From: Aptenodytes patagonicus
Lineage: Eukaryota > Chordata > Aves > Sphenisciformes > Spheniscidae
DNA length: 64,000 nucleotides
Assembly (NCBI RefSeq): GCF_965638725.1
Contig: NC_134949.1
Location: 53,968,151 to 54,032,150, forward strand
Direction: 5' to 3'
In this document: in pieces, positions 26,124 through 38,983 of the stretch
Layout: each line of letters begins with the position of its first letter
Numbering within the stretch: position 1 is the first letter of the stretch
Position numbers and translations under genes: made by a program
Notes under the pieces: generated by a model
What the model was told of the DNA's origin: nothing
Database searches by the model: none
What the model saw: the letters and a program-made list of their open reading frames with translations, nothing else

Positions 26124-29100
26124 GTGGGTTGTCAAGTAAAGCCCTAAGTTTATAAGCATTAGATAACAGACTGATAGGTAGCAGTTGGTAAGTGCCATTT
26201 AAAAACAAAATCCAGCTGGGCAGACTAATGCTAAGGGTAGTACTATAAGTAAAATGAAACGAAGAACTCAACATTATTTAAATATAATGTTCTTAGCTAC
26301 ATAGGTGGTAATTGCTTTAAGCCTTCACTGCTGGAGAAGGAAGTGGTTCTGCATTCATAGCATACAATTTGAGACCAAGATCGAGAATTAATCTGAGTTA
26401 GAAGTGATCTGACAAGAAGGAAGAAGTTTGTTTAAACATGGATCGATTCCCCAATTTGTTTTACCTTGCAGCTTTTTTTGGCAGCAGTACTGGCTTTTTA
26501 CAGTTTAACATAATTGTGAAGTGTGCCATCATTTGTTCTCAGCAAAAGAGACTGTAGTTTTTTGCTCAGCTGCCATACAGAAATTGAGGGCTTAGAAATG
26601 TTAGGTCATGAGATACAGAACAGGAAGGCATGGGATAGAGGAGGATGTTGTGAAGGAAGTGAGTTGTGCCTTCCCTGTGCTGCTTTCAGATCAGTATTGT
26701 TCCCTTTTAGTTTCCTTAAAAGTATTAGGGTTTGGAGCACAAGTATATAAACTTTTGACTCATTTGAAGTCACGTGTAAAGGAAAGTGGGATTGTGACTT
26801 TGGAAGAAGGTTTGCCAGAAACAGAGTTTCTGTTATTATAGAAAATTATTTTGTTGTACTGGAGAAATGTGAAAAGTCTTTTTTTCAAACTTGGAGAGGC
26901 AATAGAATTTTCAACGAGTAAATAGAACTGTTAATAAGTTATGGCCTTCAGTTAAACTTGATGTTGAAGTGATGTGAAGTCACTGAGACAATGAATCAGC
27001 TTGCTACAGATGTACCAAAAAGAAATGGACACAAAGGAATAACTTTGGAAAACATATACAATCTGTTAGATGGTAGGAAAATAAACTGTAGCAAATAGAG
27101 AACAAATATACTATGCAGAATAAATAATCTGTGGAGAATGTGTGATCTGATTGTGACAGAATCTGGATAATGTTAAGCAGGTACTTTAGCCATATTCTCA
27201 AGCATCTGTCTAGCTGTTGCAGAACTCTATACATCTAGTATTTACTGAGTTTACCCAGTGTACCAACTGGGGTCTGTCTTGGTCTTACTCAACTATACAA
27301 AGAAGTGGTAACATTGAAAGTATGGTAGTTTTGATAGGTTTTATACAATCTCTGTGCCCAGTAAGCATTTGACCAGGTGTAGCTTTAAGGTCTGGAGTGT
27401 TGTAGCAAGTTTCTTTCACTGCCTAATTGATAGAGTGTATGTACCTTGGTTCCTGTCAGTCATGTTTTTCAAGCTTTGAATGGGTGTTCTGAAAACTCAT
27501 TTTGCAGAGTTCTAGTTCAGGTGTTACTACATGTGATCCTGCAGTATCTCTGTAAACCCTGATTAACATCTGTACATTTGTATGCCATCATTAGTCATTA
27601 AAAATACAGCAGCAGTTGTACTGCAGGGAATTTTAGATGGCTGGTGATTTGACGTGCAATTACCATTCATTATTAATATTACCAGTTAGGTAACATCATG
27701 TCGACATTCAGTTTGCCATTGCAAAATAAAACTACACAGCAATACAAACAGTTTATGTTGTGTTGTGTTGCAATATATCTGTTCTTTAACATTATTTTTT
27801 ATTTCTTTTGCACGTACCTTTTGAATGTTGGCTGGGCAATATGCAAGTGGCTGGCTGTCATTTTCCAAGTGGTCGCAGGCACTTTTGTGAAGTGATGCAC
27901 ATATTTGCTCTATTGCAAGTGTGTATATCTAATTTGAAGCTACAAACACTTAACTTTTTTACAGTAAATATGTATTGTGATCAGACAAGCAGGATGTAAG
28001 GGCTTAATTGCCCATGTTGTTGTCACTTTACAACAACACAAGTAATAATTTAAGTCATTGTAGCCAGATAAAATAGCTAAATTTGGAGTCTTAGCATTAC
28101 AGCAATAGAGCTGATCAGAAATTTTGTTCTCAGGACAAATGGAAGTCAGCAGTCTTACAGAAGTTGGTCAGCTGAAGTTAAGATTTCAAATATGGATTAA
28201 TTTGGTTCCTATTTTAAGTCCGTGGACAGTTACAAATATTCCATCTCTGGTGACAGTAGATATGTATGATTTTATTCCTCTTTTCAGAGTTCCACTTGGT
28301 TCCTGCCTTGCTGGTTTTCCTGGATTTCTGAATGTTTACGTATTTATTTTTTTTTAATGTGTCTTGTCTTTTCTTGCTTACTTTGTAAGTGACTGAATAA
28401 CAACCTAACAGAATGTGAGGAAATTACTTACCCGTGTGCATATGTTTGTCTGGTGCTCTTTGATAGCTGATTTGCTGCTGTTTGTTTGAAAGATTTATGA
28501 GTCTTTCTGGTTATATGTGAATACATGAAGTAACGTTGCTAATTTTGCAGTATGTATTTCTGCTCATCTTGGATTTGTTAACTTAGTCTTTATGCACTTA
28601 TATTTTTTTCTGGCATAATAGGGCACTTGTCCTTTTTTCTGCTTATAAAGTGCAATCATAAAGAAATAGATAGGGTAAGGTCACTTAATGTTCTTGTTGG
28701 CAGCTCAGTAGTAAAAACTAGCAGAATTAAGGAGATAATGGTTTGCACTTCAAGACTACCGTAGTTGTATTTAACTTTTATTGTGGTAGTACTAAATACA
28801 TTAATGGTAGGTAAGTCAGCTTTCTGTTGTTTTGGCTGTGCATACAGTAGCTCTGAAATGAAAGCTTCCTACTATTCAAACTTTAAAGGCTAACTCATTT
28901 TAAAACTGAAATAGTTGTATTGTATACCTTATGACTGAAACAAACTGATGGGAAAGTAGGGTTATAAAAAAACATTGGCAAGCTTCTAAAAATAAACCCC
29001 CCAAAAGCTGGAGGAAAATATTTTTCTGGCAAAAGACCAGAGTAATACTGGAAGGCTTTCCAGTATTTTAGGTCAGAGACTATTTTGCTTTGCATAGTGG

Positions 29101-32100
29101 GAGGCTTTGGTAAAACATCATGTGTTTGCATATTGAGTTACATTTGATTATTAATTAAAAAAATGCGTGAGTGCATATGGGTAAAATAGAGAACAAAAAC
29201 GAAAGGGAAAACAAACATAAAGTTTCTAAAATCAAGCACTCTGACTGCTACCTTAAAATTTCCTTTGCTTTTATGTTCATGACTTAGTCTTTAATATGAT
29301 CACATTTAATTTTTTTCCAGGAAAGCACTGCATCATTCAGTTCACAGGATAGATGGTAAACTGTAGTTATTAAATATTTTGTGTTTTTTTTCTTCCTTGT
29401 TGTTCTGTGCATCGTCTCCGGCATTGGTACTCCACACTATTCAAAATGTCATTGAAAATAGAAGGATTTGAGTTTCTGTAGCATTCATCGCTATGGTGCT
29501 TGAATGCTTTACAGATATTGTTAACATGCTTTCTCAGAATGCAATGAGATGAATAGGAAGAGGTATTGCTATTCCATTATCATTACATTTCCACAGCTTT
29601 TAGAGCCTTTAATTTAGAAATACTTTCTAGTTTTGTTTGCATCTCTTTCGACACACAAACCCAGTGTCTTTCTGAATTCTTGCTTTTCTCTTGGGGACAG
29701 GAGAGAAAGTGTGGCATGCCTTGGTTGCCTGGTTGCCTTTTTCTGGTTAGGGAGAATTATTTCTCTCTCTTCCCCCCTTCTCCCCTTCTTTTCTTTCTTT
29801 CTTTTTTTTTTTTTTTTTAGCAGTTGCATTGGCTAAGATAGGAACAGGATTTTTGCATTCTCTTTGGTTTATAAGGTGTTTACGTGGGTAGATAAGGACA
29901 CGTATTTTAAACTGTCAGTGTGTGTTTCAAACTGATGTGTGTTTCATAAGGAATGCAGGATTGCAAATGGGCTTGGAGGATGTGGTGGGTTGACTCTGAC
30001 CAGCGACCAAGCACCCACACAGCTACTCACTCACTTCCACTCCCCCAGCGGGATGGGGGCAGAAAATAGAAAGAAGAAAAGTAAGAAAACTCATAGGTCA
30101 AGATCCAGACAGCTTAATAGGTGAAGGAAGGGGGGAGGGAAATGAAGCAAAGCAAAGCAAATTGCTCACCACATCCCACAGGCAGACTGATGCTCAAGCT
30201 AGTCTCCAAACAACAGCCACCTTGGAAGCCAAAAACCCCCTTCTTCCTCTACCCTAGTTTTTATCACTGAGCATGATGTTATATGATATGGAATAGCCCC
30301 CAGTCTCCTGCCTACCCACGGCCTACTCCATGTGGGGGCTGAGTGGGGAAAAAGAGAAAGCCTTGACCCTGTGCAAGGACTGTTCAGCGATAGCCAAAAC
30401 ATTGGTGTGTTATAAACACTGTTTTAGCCACAAATCTAAAATACAGCACCATATGGGATGCTATGAAGAGAGTTAACTCCATCTCAGCCAGACCCAGTAG
30501 AAAGGAAAACTGCCCAAAGAAGCTGGGAAAAAGAACTTGGGGCATTTAGTGATTAAAACTATAAGGATAAAAAACCTTTATGAAGGGGTATATTAGTGAA
30601 TACCAGGTCTTTGGGACAATGGTCAACAGGATTCCCCTGAAATACACAAGCACAATCAAAGAGTTCTTATTTACATTTTTCTGTTCAGTGTCTAAAAGTG
30701 TTCTAGATGAGTTAATATGGTTATAGCCCAGTTAAACCATGTCCTGTGTGTTGCATGTTGTGTACAATGCTTATTCCTGTTTGCATAGGTGACATTTAAT
30801 TCCTTGGCAAAGGCATTGCAGAACTTAAACACTGATCTTTTCAGTGATTCATGTTAAAAATTCTAAATTCTTGGCAGTAACAACAGATGTTTTCTTGAAG
30901 GTCTTCATCCTGGCAAATATTTACACAGTACACATCATAACATACAGCTGTCTAAATGTCACCACTGAGCTTTACCTAACACCACTTCGAAGTAAAGCAC
31001 TTGGCTTAAACACGTGGGAGGTGAGACAGAAGGTGCAGACTATCTCATGTTTCTGAACAGAACTGAGATTTAAACTTAGATCTCTTGAGTGGCCAGTCTA
31101 GTCCCCTACATACTTGTCCATACTTCCTAACCCAGGTAATGGCGTTACCAGTATACTGTGTTGAGACAAGAGCATGTTGAGCAAGGTGTGTGTGCTTTCT
31201 ATCACATAATGAATGAAAATTTGTGTTGTTAAAGATAAGGGTTGTTTTGTCTCTACTTTTTCACTTTCTTTGTGGAGAGCAGTTGTATTTCTTTAATATA
31301 TTTTAGTCTTTTTATGTTAAATTTATTTTTGTATCACAAAGTTGGAATTACGACACAACTGCAGAATTAAATAACAAGTAGTCATCTGCAGGAGGAAGCT
31401 ACTCTTCCTTTGAACCTATAAAATGAATAAAACAAAGTGGAAGCTCCCCTAGAGCTTTCTGTGGAAAGAAGTAGTAACTATGTAAGCCTTTGCTGGCTTT
31501 CATCTCAGTAAGTTTCCATGAAAGTAATTACAGGAAATGGAATCCCTATCAGCTATAGTCAGTAGCCCTCCTTCTTGGGGTTGAATATCAATCAGTTCTT
31601 GTAAAACAGAAAAGGAATAACAGAAATAATGTGTTCATGGTCAAAATTTGACAGGGTTATTTGGTTCACGCAGCATAAAACCATGAACACTTTTAACTGT
31701 TTCCAAGCATACTATATGGTTTCAGTAATTTTTGTGCATTGAGAGTGTGTTCTATGGCCCATGACTCAGCTATCTCTTCATTCTTCTGTACAATAATATC
31801 TGGTGACTTATGGGCGTTAAGATACTATATTGTTGATATGGCATTCTGCATATAAAAATCGATGTTAATTATGGAATTGAATTTCAGAATGCCATATTTT
31901 GAATTACTTATATCAGAACACATTTAACATTTTAGTGTCCATGAGCAGAGATGACTGTATGCTTTCTTCTTGTATCAAATGTGTTACATGAAAATGAAGG
32001 TATTTAAAGCAAGTTGTCACACAGCTCAAATTATTTTGATTCTTGACACTCCACAATAACTAAGTCTACAAAATCAATGTGATAGCAATCATTTTCATAC

Positions 32101-35100
32101 CTAGAATACTACAATTTCATATACATACTTATATGTGAGCTAATTTTGGATATGTAAAAGTTCTGTCAAACTTCAAACAAACCATGCAGGATTGCAGCAA
32201 GCACCAATAGAACTTATTTATAGCCATCATAAAATATTAAAACCATAGCTGATGTCCCATACTATCCGATTTAAATACTCGCTTTCTGATTCTTTTGACT
32301 TGTCATTAAACAGAAATGCTTTCAGAAGTGCTGTATTAGTTTGAAATTTTGTTAGTGGTCACGTACTGCTCAATACATTCACACTGTGTACTGGAAAATG
32401 TGTATTTTTTAAATAGTGGGCATAGCGTATGTTTCCATCCCCTGTCATTGGTTCTTCCCTGCCTTGTGTCAGTGTTAATGTTTGATCCATCACACTTAGG
32501 AGTTGGAGCAGGGAGCTGGTATGGACAGAAGCAAGAAAAGCGTACTTAGTTGAGTTAGTTATAGATGTTCACCTGCTAAAGGCTTAATGAAACAGGTACC
32601 AGCTAAAATATATAAACCAATTTTTTGTGTATTGGACTGAATTTCTTTTTTTATATAGCCTATATCTAGAAGGCTTTGTTTTTTAAATCAATAATGTAAC
32701 TGTTCCTGTGAGACTTTAATTAGATAGTGGTTACAAAATGTGCAGTACAAGAGCATAGACGTCCTCTTGGGACTGAAAACTGTATTTCTGTACTATTTTC
32801 TACTGGTTTCTGACCTTTATTATTATTCATAATGCTGTTGTAGGAGTATAAGAAATTCTCTGTTTCATGATAAAGTTTTTAATTCCTTTTTTCTTCTATT
32901 GATTTATTTCTCTTTAATGGCTTCCATGACGGTGATGTAATCTAATTTTTTATTTCGCATCCACTTCTGTAATTTCAAAGTTTCATATAAATTTCTTAAT
33001 TTTCTCCCACTCCATTTGCAGAGGTTGGTTGGAAGAACTATTTTCTGTGTTTTTAACATCTACTGCATTTCTGGGACTTCTTTTTACACATGTTTAAGCA
33101 TTAAAAAATTCTTAATGCTTTATCATGTGAATGGTCTGATCAGATTAATTGATTACCATGACTATAAATTATCTTTCATGAATGTCTAGTTTAATATAGA
33201 TCATACTGGTTTGGAGCAGAATGCTGAGGCAGGGTCTGGTTTAATAAAGCACCACTTGATATATTTAATGCCAAATTAATGCATATATGCTCAGAATATT
33301 TTAATTTTTCATAGTTGATGTAAATGCTTTTATCTACTTAAAATCAAGCTGATTTCTGTACTGTGGATCTGCTGCTTTGTCACTATGTAGATAGTGGTTA
33401 TAGTTTATGTATTACTGTTTGTAAGACAAGGAGCAGTAGTACCTTAACTCTTAAAATATATATTCCAGAGGTTATATACAGTAACCTGTGTGATTATGAC
33501 TGGGATAAAGTAAGGACAATAGGTTTATATACATATACATCGAAATACTTATTGCATTAGTGGGATTGTACTGTGGATTCAAAAAATGCGTGTGTGTGTG
33601 TATGTAACTCTGTATATAGGCTTGTTTTTTGGCTATGTTATATACCGAGTGAATTTTGTTGCTTATTTCTAGGAAGTGGCTGTTTTTGTCTTTGATAAGA
33701 AGCTAATAGACAAGTATCAAAAATTTGAAAAGGATCAGATTATTGATTCTTTAAAACGAGGTGTTCAACAGCTAACCAGGCTTCGACACCCTCGACTACT
33801 TACTGTTCAACATCCATTGGAAGAATCCAGGTAAGCTGTAGTAAAGTTTAGAACAGACTTTCTTAATCATTGTTTTGTTATTGGACATAAAATATCTGGA
33901 ACATTCAACACACACATATGATGAGATTCAAGTTTACTGTATTTACTCATGTGAGAATGGTTTCACCCCACCCTCAGATTTTTTTCCCCCCGAGCCATAG
34001 GATGCATTTCTGGTGTGAATCTAGTGAATCTAATCAATAATCTATTGCATGATCTTAGTCCAGTTGCAGCTATAAGGCTACACATGACCCTTACAGCATG
34101 AAAATTTGGTAGTTCAATTAATTTCACTTTCAAAGAACTCTCTTAAAAATTGTTTCCTTTCAAAAGGTTGTTCATACCTTTGTTCCATTTATGAGATGTA
34201 TGTACTTAGTGCATGTGAGATTGAAGATTTTAGGTAAATTGTATGTGTTGCGGCCACATATGTGTTTAAAAGGTCCTCAAATGCCAATCGAGGGAGACAA
34301 AATTCAGTGTGTTTTTGTAGTGCTTTTTTGATTTATGTAAGGTTGGTCACTAGGCACAATAATGGGTTAGTCTTATAGATTTATCATTCAACTGTAGTCG
34401 TAACAGCACACTAAAATCTAACGAATAAAATGAAGGTTTCATGTCAAAATAAAAAGCTGATCCTGATCCCACTGAGGAAGATCATGAAGGTTTTAAAGTT
34501 TTTTTTTCCAAAGTAGTTTTTCTAAATGGCAGCCTAATAATGATTCATGTACATTACCTTTCAAACTTCTACATTTTTGATTGTGTCTGTTAACCTGCAT
34601 TTTTCCAAATGTACTAGCTTCTAGGAGCTGAGAATACTGTAGGAATGCTTCTTCATCTTTGCGATGCCTACCTGGGGAAAGATTTCTTAGATTAAATGAC
34701 ACTTGCATATTCATATATATCTTTCCTCCAGTACTAAACATATTTTGCATTAACAGGGGTTCAAAGCTGTCATTGCCCCTATGGTTCAGTGTGCCCCTCA
34801 CAAAAGAAGATTAATTAGGTAGTTGAAGACAGCTCTCAGTGCTCTACAACAGTAAATAAACTATTACATGCTAAATGACCTAGGGTCATCTCAGTCATAG
34901 TGTATGCAAGTAAATCCCAGAGTATACCCCAGGTTTCTTCCTAAAAATGTCACAGTATTTTGATTGACTCAGCAACTGCATCGGTAATTATTTTTTCCCT
35001 GAACTCTGCACTTCAGAAGAAAAGGCTGATTCATACGTTGGAGTGTTAAGAACGCTTTGGTGTTCTTTTTGTGAAGAATTTCAGCCTTTTGAGTAAAATT

Positions 35101-38100
35101 AACAGTGTAGTTATGTTAGAGTTCTCCATGAGTTTTTAGTAATGCCCTATGTTTTGCTCCAGTTGTTCTTCTTTCCATACTCGGCACGCTCAGCTACTGG
35201 TAGAAACACCAGTAGCACAAAACCTGTCCAGTTGCTTGCTGTGCCAGAAACTGATGTAACGGTTTTTGGAGTGGGTTCATAAAAGAGAAGTTTGCTTAGA
35301 ATATTTGTGTGTGTAACCTTGTGTAAGCATGCTGTGAGATTTCTCCAGAATTGCTTGTCTTTCCAGAGTGCTTATTCTTGAAGAAATCTGTTGTGGGCTC
35401 CTTCTGGCTAGATTGTATCTGGTCTTTTTTTGTGTCTCCAAAGTAACATACAGTTGTGTTGAACTGCTTGCAAGTCACCCTTTATTCCTCCTTTGTGAGG
35501 CAAACAGATACTTGGTGTACCTGCATAGCTGAAGTAGATACAGAAAGAAAGGCCATACCTTTCTGACCCTAGCCTGTAGGTAGCTTTTCCACTATTAATA
35601 GAATGTTTCGGCTCCAAATAATTGGTATTCAATATAATTATATTTAATATAAATATATATATTATATATTATGATGTATACATTTTTACGTGCATTTAAA
35701 TAATTAATAACTCTTTATACTAAATATTTTATATAAATACATTTACTTACAACTGGTCTTGAATTCCAGTAACAGCACACATGAACAATATTATTATATG
35801 TTTAACTTGTTATTGGAGAAAAGGATAAAAAAGCCAAATTATAAGTTCACTCATAATGCTATTACTACCCATTAAAAATAGTAGTAGTGTGAAGAGTTCC
35901 AGATACTTAATTTACTAGACATTCCATCTGTTGCAGTTTTTCCCAAAGCGTATGCATTTTTGGCAGTCACTTTTATTTTTAACTTGTTTTCTTTTTATTA
36001 TGTTACTCTGAATTTCATTTTGATATTATTCAGGGAACTGTTAAAGAAGCTGCACTGTATGGCAGACATCAGGTTTTGCAATATTCAATTGCTTTAATTC
36101 GATTTGCCCCATCCTTCCGTTACTCTGGTTTGGGTCCTTATTTAATTAGCTCCTAAGGTAAAAAATAAACAGCCATCTTTTTATTCTCTCAAAACAACAG
36201 CAGAGTTTATGTTACGAAAACCACTGAATAACTATTCCCTAGGTATTTTCTATCATCTGTGCCTTAACCGTAACTAAATGTAGAAGGTCCATGGTTAAGT
36301 TGAAGTCAGATTGAAAATGAAGGACTTTGTCTTTCTGTGCTCTGACTCTTCCTTGTGATTACTAGAGAAACAAGATTTATAGCCCTGGTTGTGTTAATAG
36401 AAACATGAAAGGGATGGCGTTAACAAAATGGTAGCGAGGAAGCCAAGCAAAGAAGTTCTGTCAGGTTGGCTGACGCTTACGATTCAATGTATTTTAATTT
36501 TCAGTTGTTTTTCCTTCAGAAAGGCAGTAGATAAAAACTAAAGTAAAACTAAAATCTGGATGAGTAATAAGAGGTTTGCATGTTTCATCAGCCTTATTTT
36601 ACTTCAAAGAGCAAGCTTGTTAATTATTGAGATACATAAAACTGTGGTAGATTGATGCTGAAGCATTGCGTCTTCCGTGATATTTTTATGGAATGAACAA
36701 AAAGTTAGGCTTCTGTCTTCTTGCCTATAAATTTATATTCAAAAATATATCTTTATTACTGTTACTCAGTCTCAGTTTTCTGTGTTCATACTGATGCAGT
36801 ATTTAGCATTCTCATGAATTACTCATCCTTAAAGCAGGTATGTGTACTACCGTCCATATAATGCTTTCTCCAAAAAAACTTTAAAACAATTAAGAAGTGA
36901 GGTGCAATGACTGTCCAGGGCCTCCAGTGCTGTGCAGACCAGTATGAAGAATGTAGATATAAAGAATGACTCTGTCTATGTTACATGAAGTTTGTGAAAT
37001 TGAGACGTACATTGTTTTCAGGACTTCAAAATTTGAAATATTAAAGCACAGTGTTACAACCAGTCCACTTTATGTGTGGAAGTTTGCTTCATTTGTGCTT
37101 TTCAAAACTGTTGACACAAAAATGCGTAAACAAGACCTGTAGTTTTTCATGAAGAAAACAATAGATAAAATAATTTAGAAAACAGTCACTTCACATGCAA
37201 ACTGCAGTTCATACAACAAGTGTATTTGTGTTTGTACCTCTTCTATTCATTTGCAAAGTAAAAGAATATTCAGGTGCTACCTTACATTTTATTAATTTTG
37301 CTTCTGATCATTGTCTGATCACATTAAGTGTTGCTTCAGTCAGGGACGTGTCAATTTTAGGCACAGCTAAAAGCCTTATTTTACAAGTTTTAATAATAGT
37401 AAGAATTATTTGTTTGATTTTCCTGGATCAGGACAAGAAAAGCATTGTTTTGTTAAAACTTTTAATGAAGGATTATGTGCATCATTAGTGGTGTATGTGA
37501 ACGTTAGAGAATAAAATAACTTAATTCTAATATTTTTTTATTACTTTAGATATTTATATATTTCTCTTTAGTATCATATTACTTACAAGAATTCAAACCC
37601 TGAAATATAACATGGTTTTAGGTAGCACCAAGTGCTCTGGTAATGTATAATATGATGTTGATATGGTTCTTTATTCACAATCAAGAGATTTATTACATTT
37701 ATTTAAAATAAATGTTTTTATGTATTTCCTCTACAGGGATTGCTTGGCATTTTGTACAGAACCAGTCTGTGCAAGTTTAGCTAATGTTCTTGGCAGCTGG
37801 GACAACCTACCTTCTCCTTTACCATCTGACATTAAAGAATACAAACTTTATGATGTGGAGACCAAATATGGTTTGCTTCAGGTATGACACAGGTTGTCCT
37901 TACACTGTTCTTGTGCTTTTAGTATTAATGATTGTTTTATAAAGTTTGTAAACTGCTGAAGTTTTGTCTGCCTATAGTAAATGAAATAATTGGGAAGCGA
38001 GAGATGATAGTGCCCTGATCACTGTAAGTATAAGAGAGGATGAACACTGGAGGCTCTGAGTTGCTACTGTTTTTGCTTATTCTGACATGGAAAATACGAC

Positions 38101-38937
38101 AGCAAATGAATTTTTATTTTCCATATAAATGTCTATGCTTCAGCTGTTTCTCCCCTGTGTGAATCTTTTCTTTATCTTCTATGGAGGAACAGTAGCTCCC
38201 AGGTTTTAGTTGGTGAATATGTTGATCAACTTTGAAAAGTATTTTTGTTCTTATGCTGTGATAGTGTCATGGTTTAACCTCAGTTGGCAGCTGAGCACCA
38301 CACAGCTGCTCGCTCACTCCCCTGCCCTGCCCCGTGGTGGGATGGGGGAGAGAATTGGAAGAATAGAAATGAGAAAACTCGTGGGTTGAGATAAAAACAG
38401 TTTAATAATTGAAATAAAATAATAATAATAATGATGATGATGATGATGATGATGTAATAATGATAATAATAATATACAAAGCAAATGATGCACAATGCAA
38501 TTGCTCACCACCCGCCGACTGATGCTCAGTCAGTCCCTGAGCAGCGGCCCCCCCGGCCAGCTTTCCCCAGTTTATGTACTGGGCATGACATCACATGGTA
38601 TGGAATGTCCCTTTGGCCAGTTTGGGTCAGCTGTCCTGGCTGTGCCCCCTCCCAGCTTCTTGTGCCCCTCCAGCCTTCTCAGTCGGTAGAGCCTGGGGGG
38701 CTGAAAAGTCCTTGACTAGTGTAAGCACTACTCAGCAACAACTAAAACATTGGTGTGTTATCAGCATTGTTCTCATCCTAAATCCAAAACACAGCACTGT
38801 ACCAGCTACTAGGAAGGAAATTAACTCTATCCCTGCCAAAACCAGGACAGTATCCACCCCTTATTCTATACCATCTACGTCATGCCAAAGTCCCACATTT
38901 TCGAATACATTTCCCTTAATCACCACCCCTTTTCCTG

Positions 38938-38983
<46 letters not shown>

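Larger units (their letters stand above)
26124..33672. other. SCYL2 intron 2
   Basis: It contains a solo LTR (29981-30500), a 60-nt polypyrimidine tract (about 29760-29819), and short hairpin-forming inverted repeats at 29044-29067 and 31836-31897. A short (TG)n lies just before the next exon. No supported exon was found. Confidence 0.6.

Noticed and set aside
29614..29829. Basic Lys/Arg/Glu frame on the minus strand
   Set aside because: It is the translation of the polypyrimidine tract.
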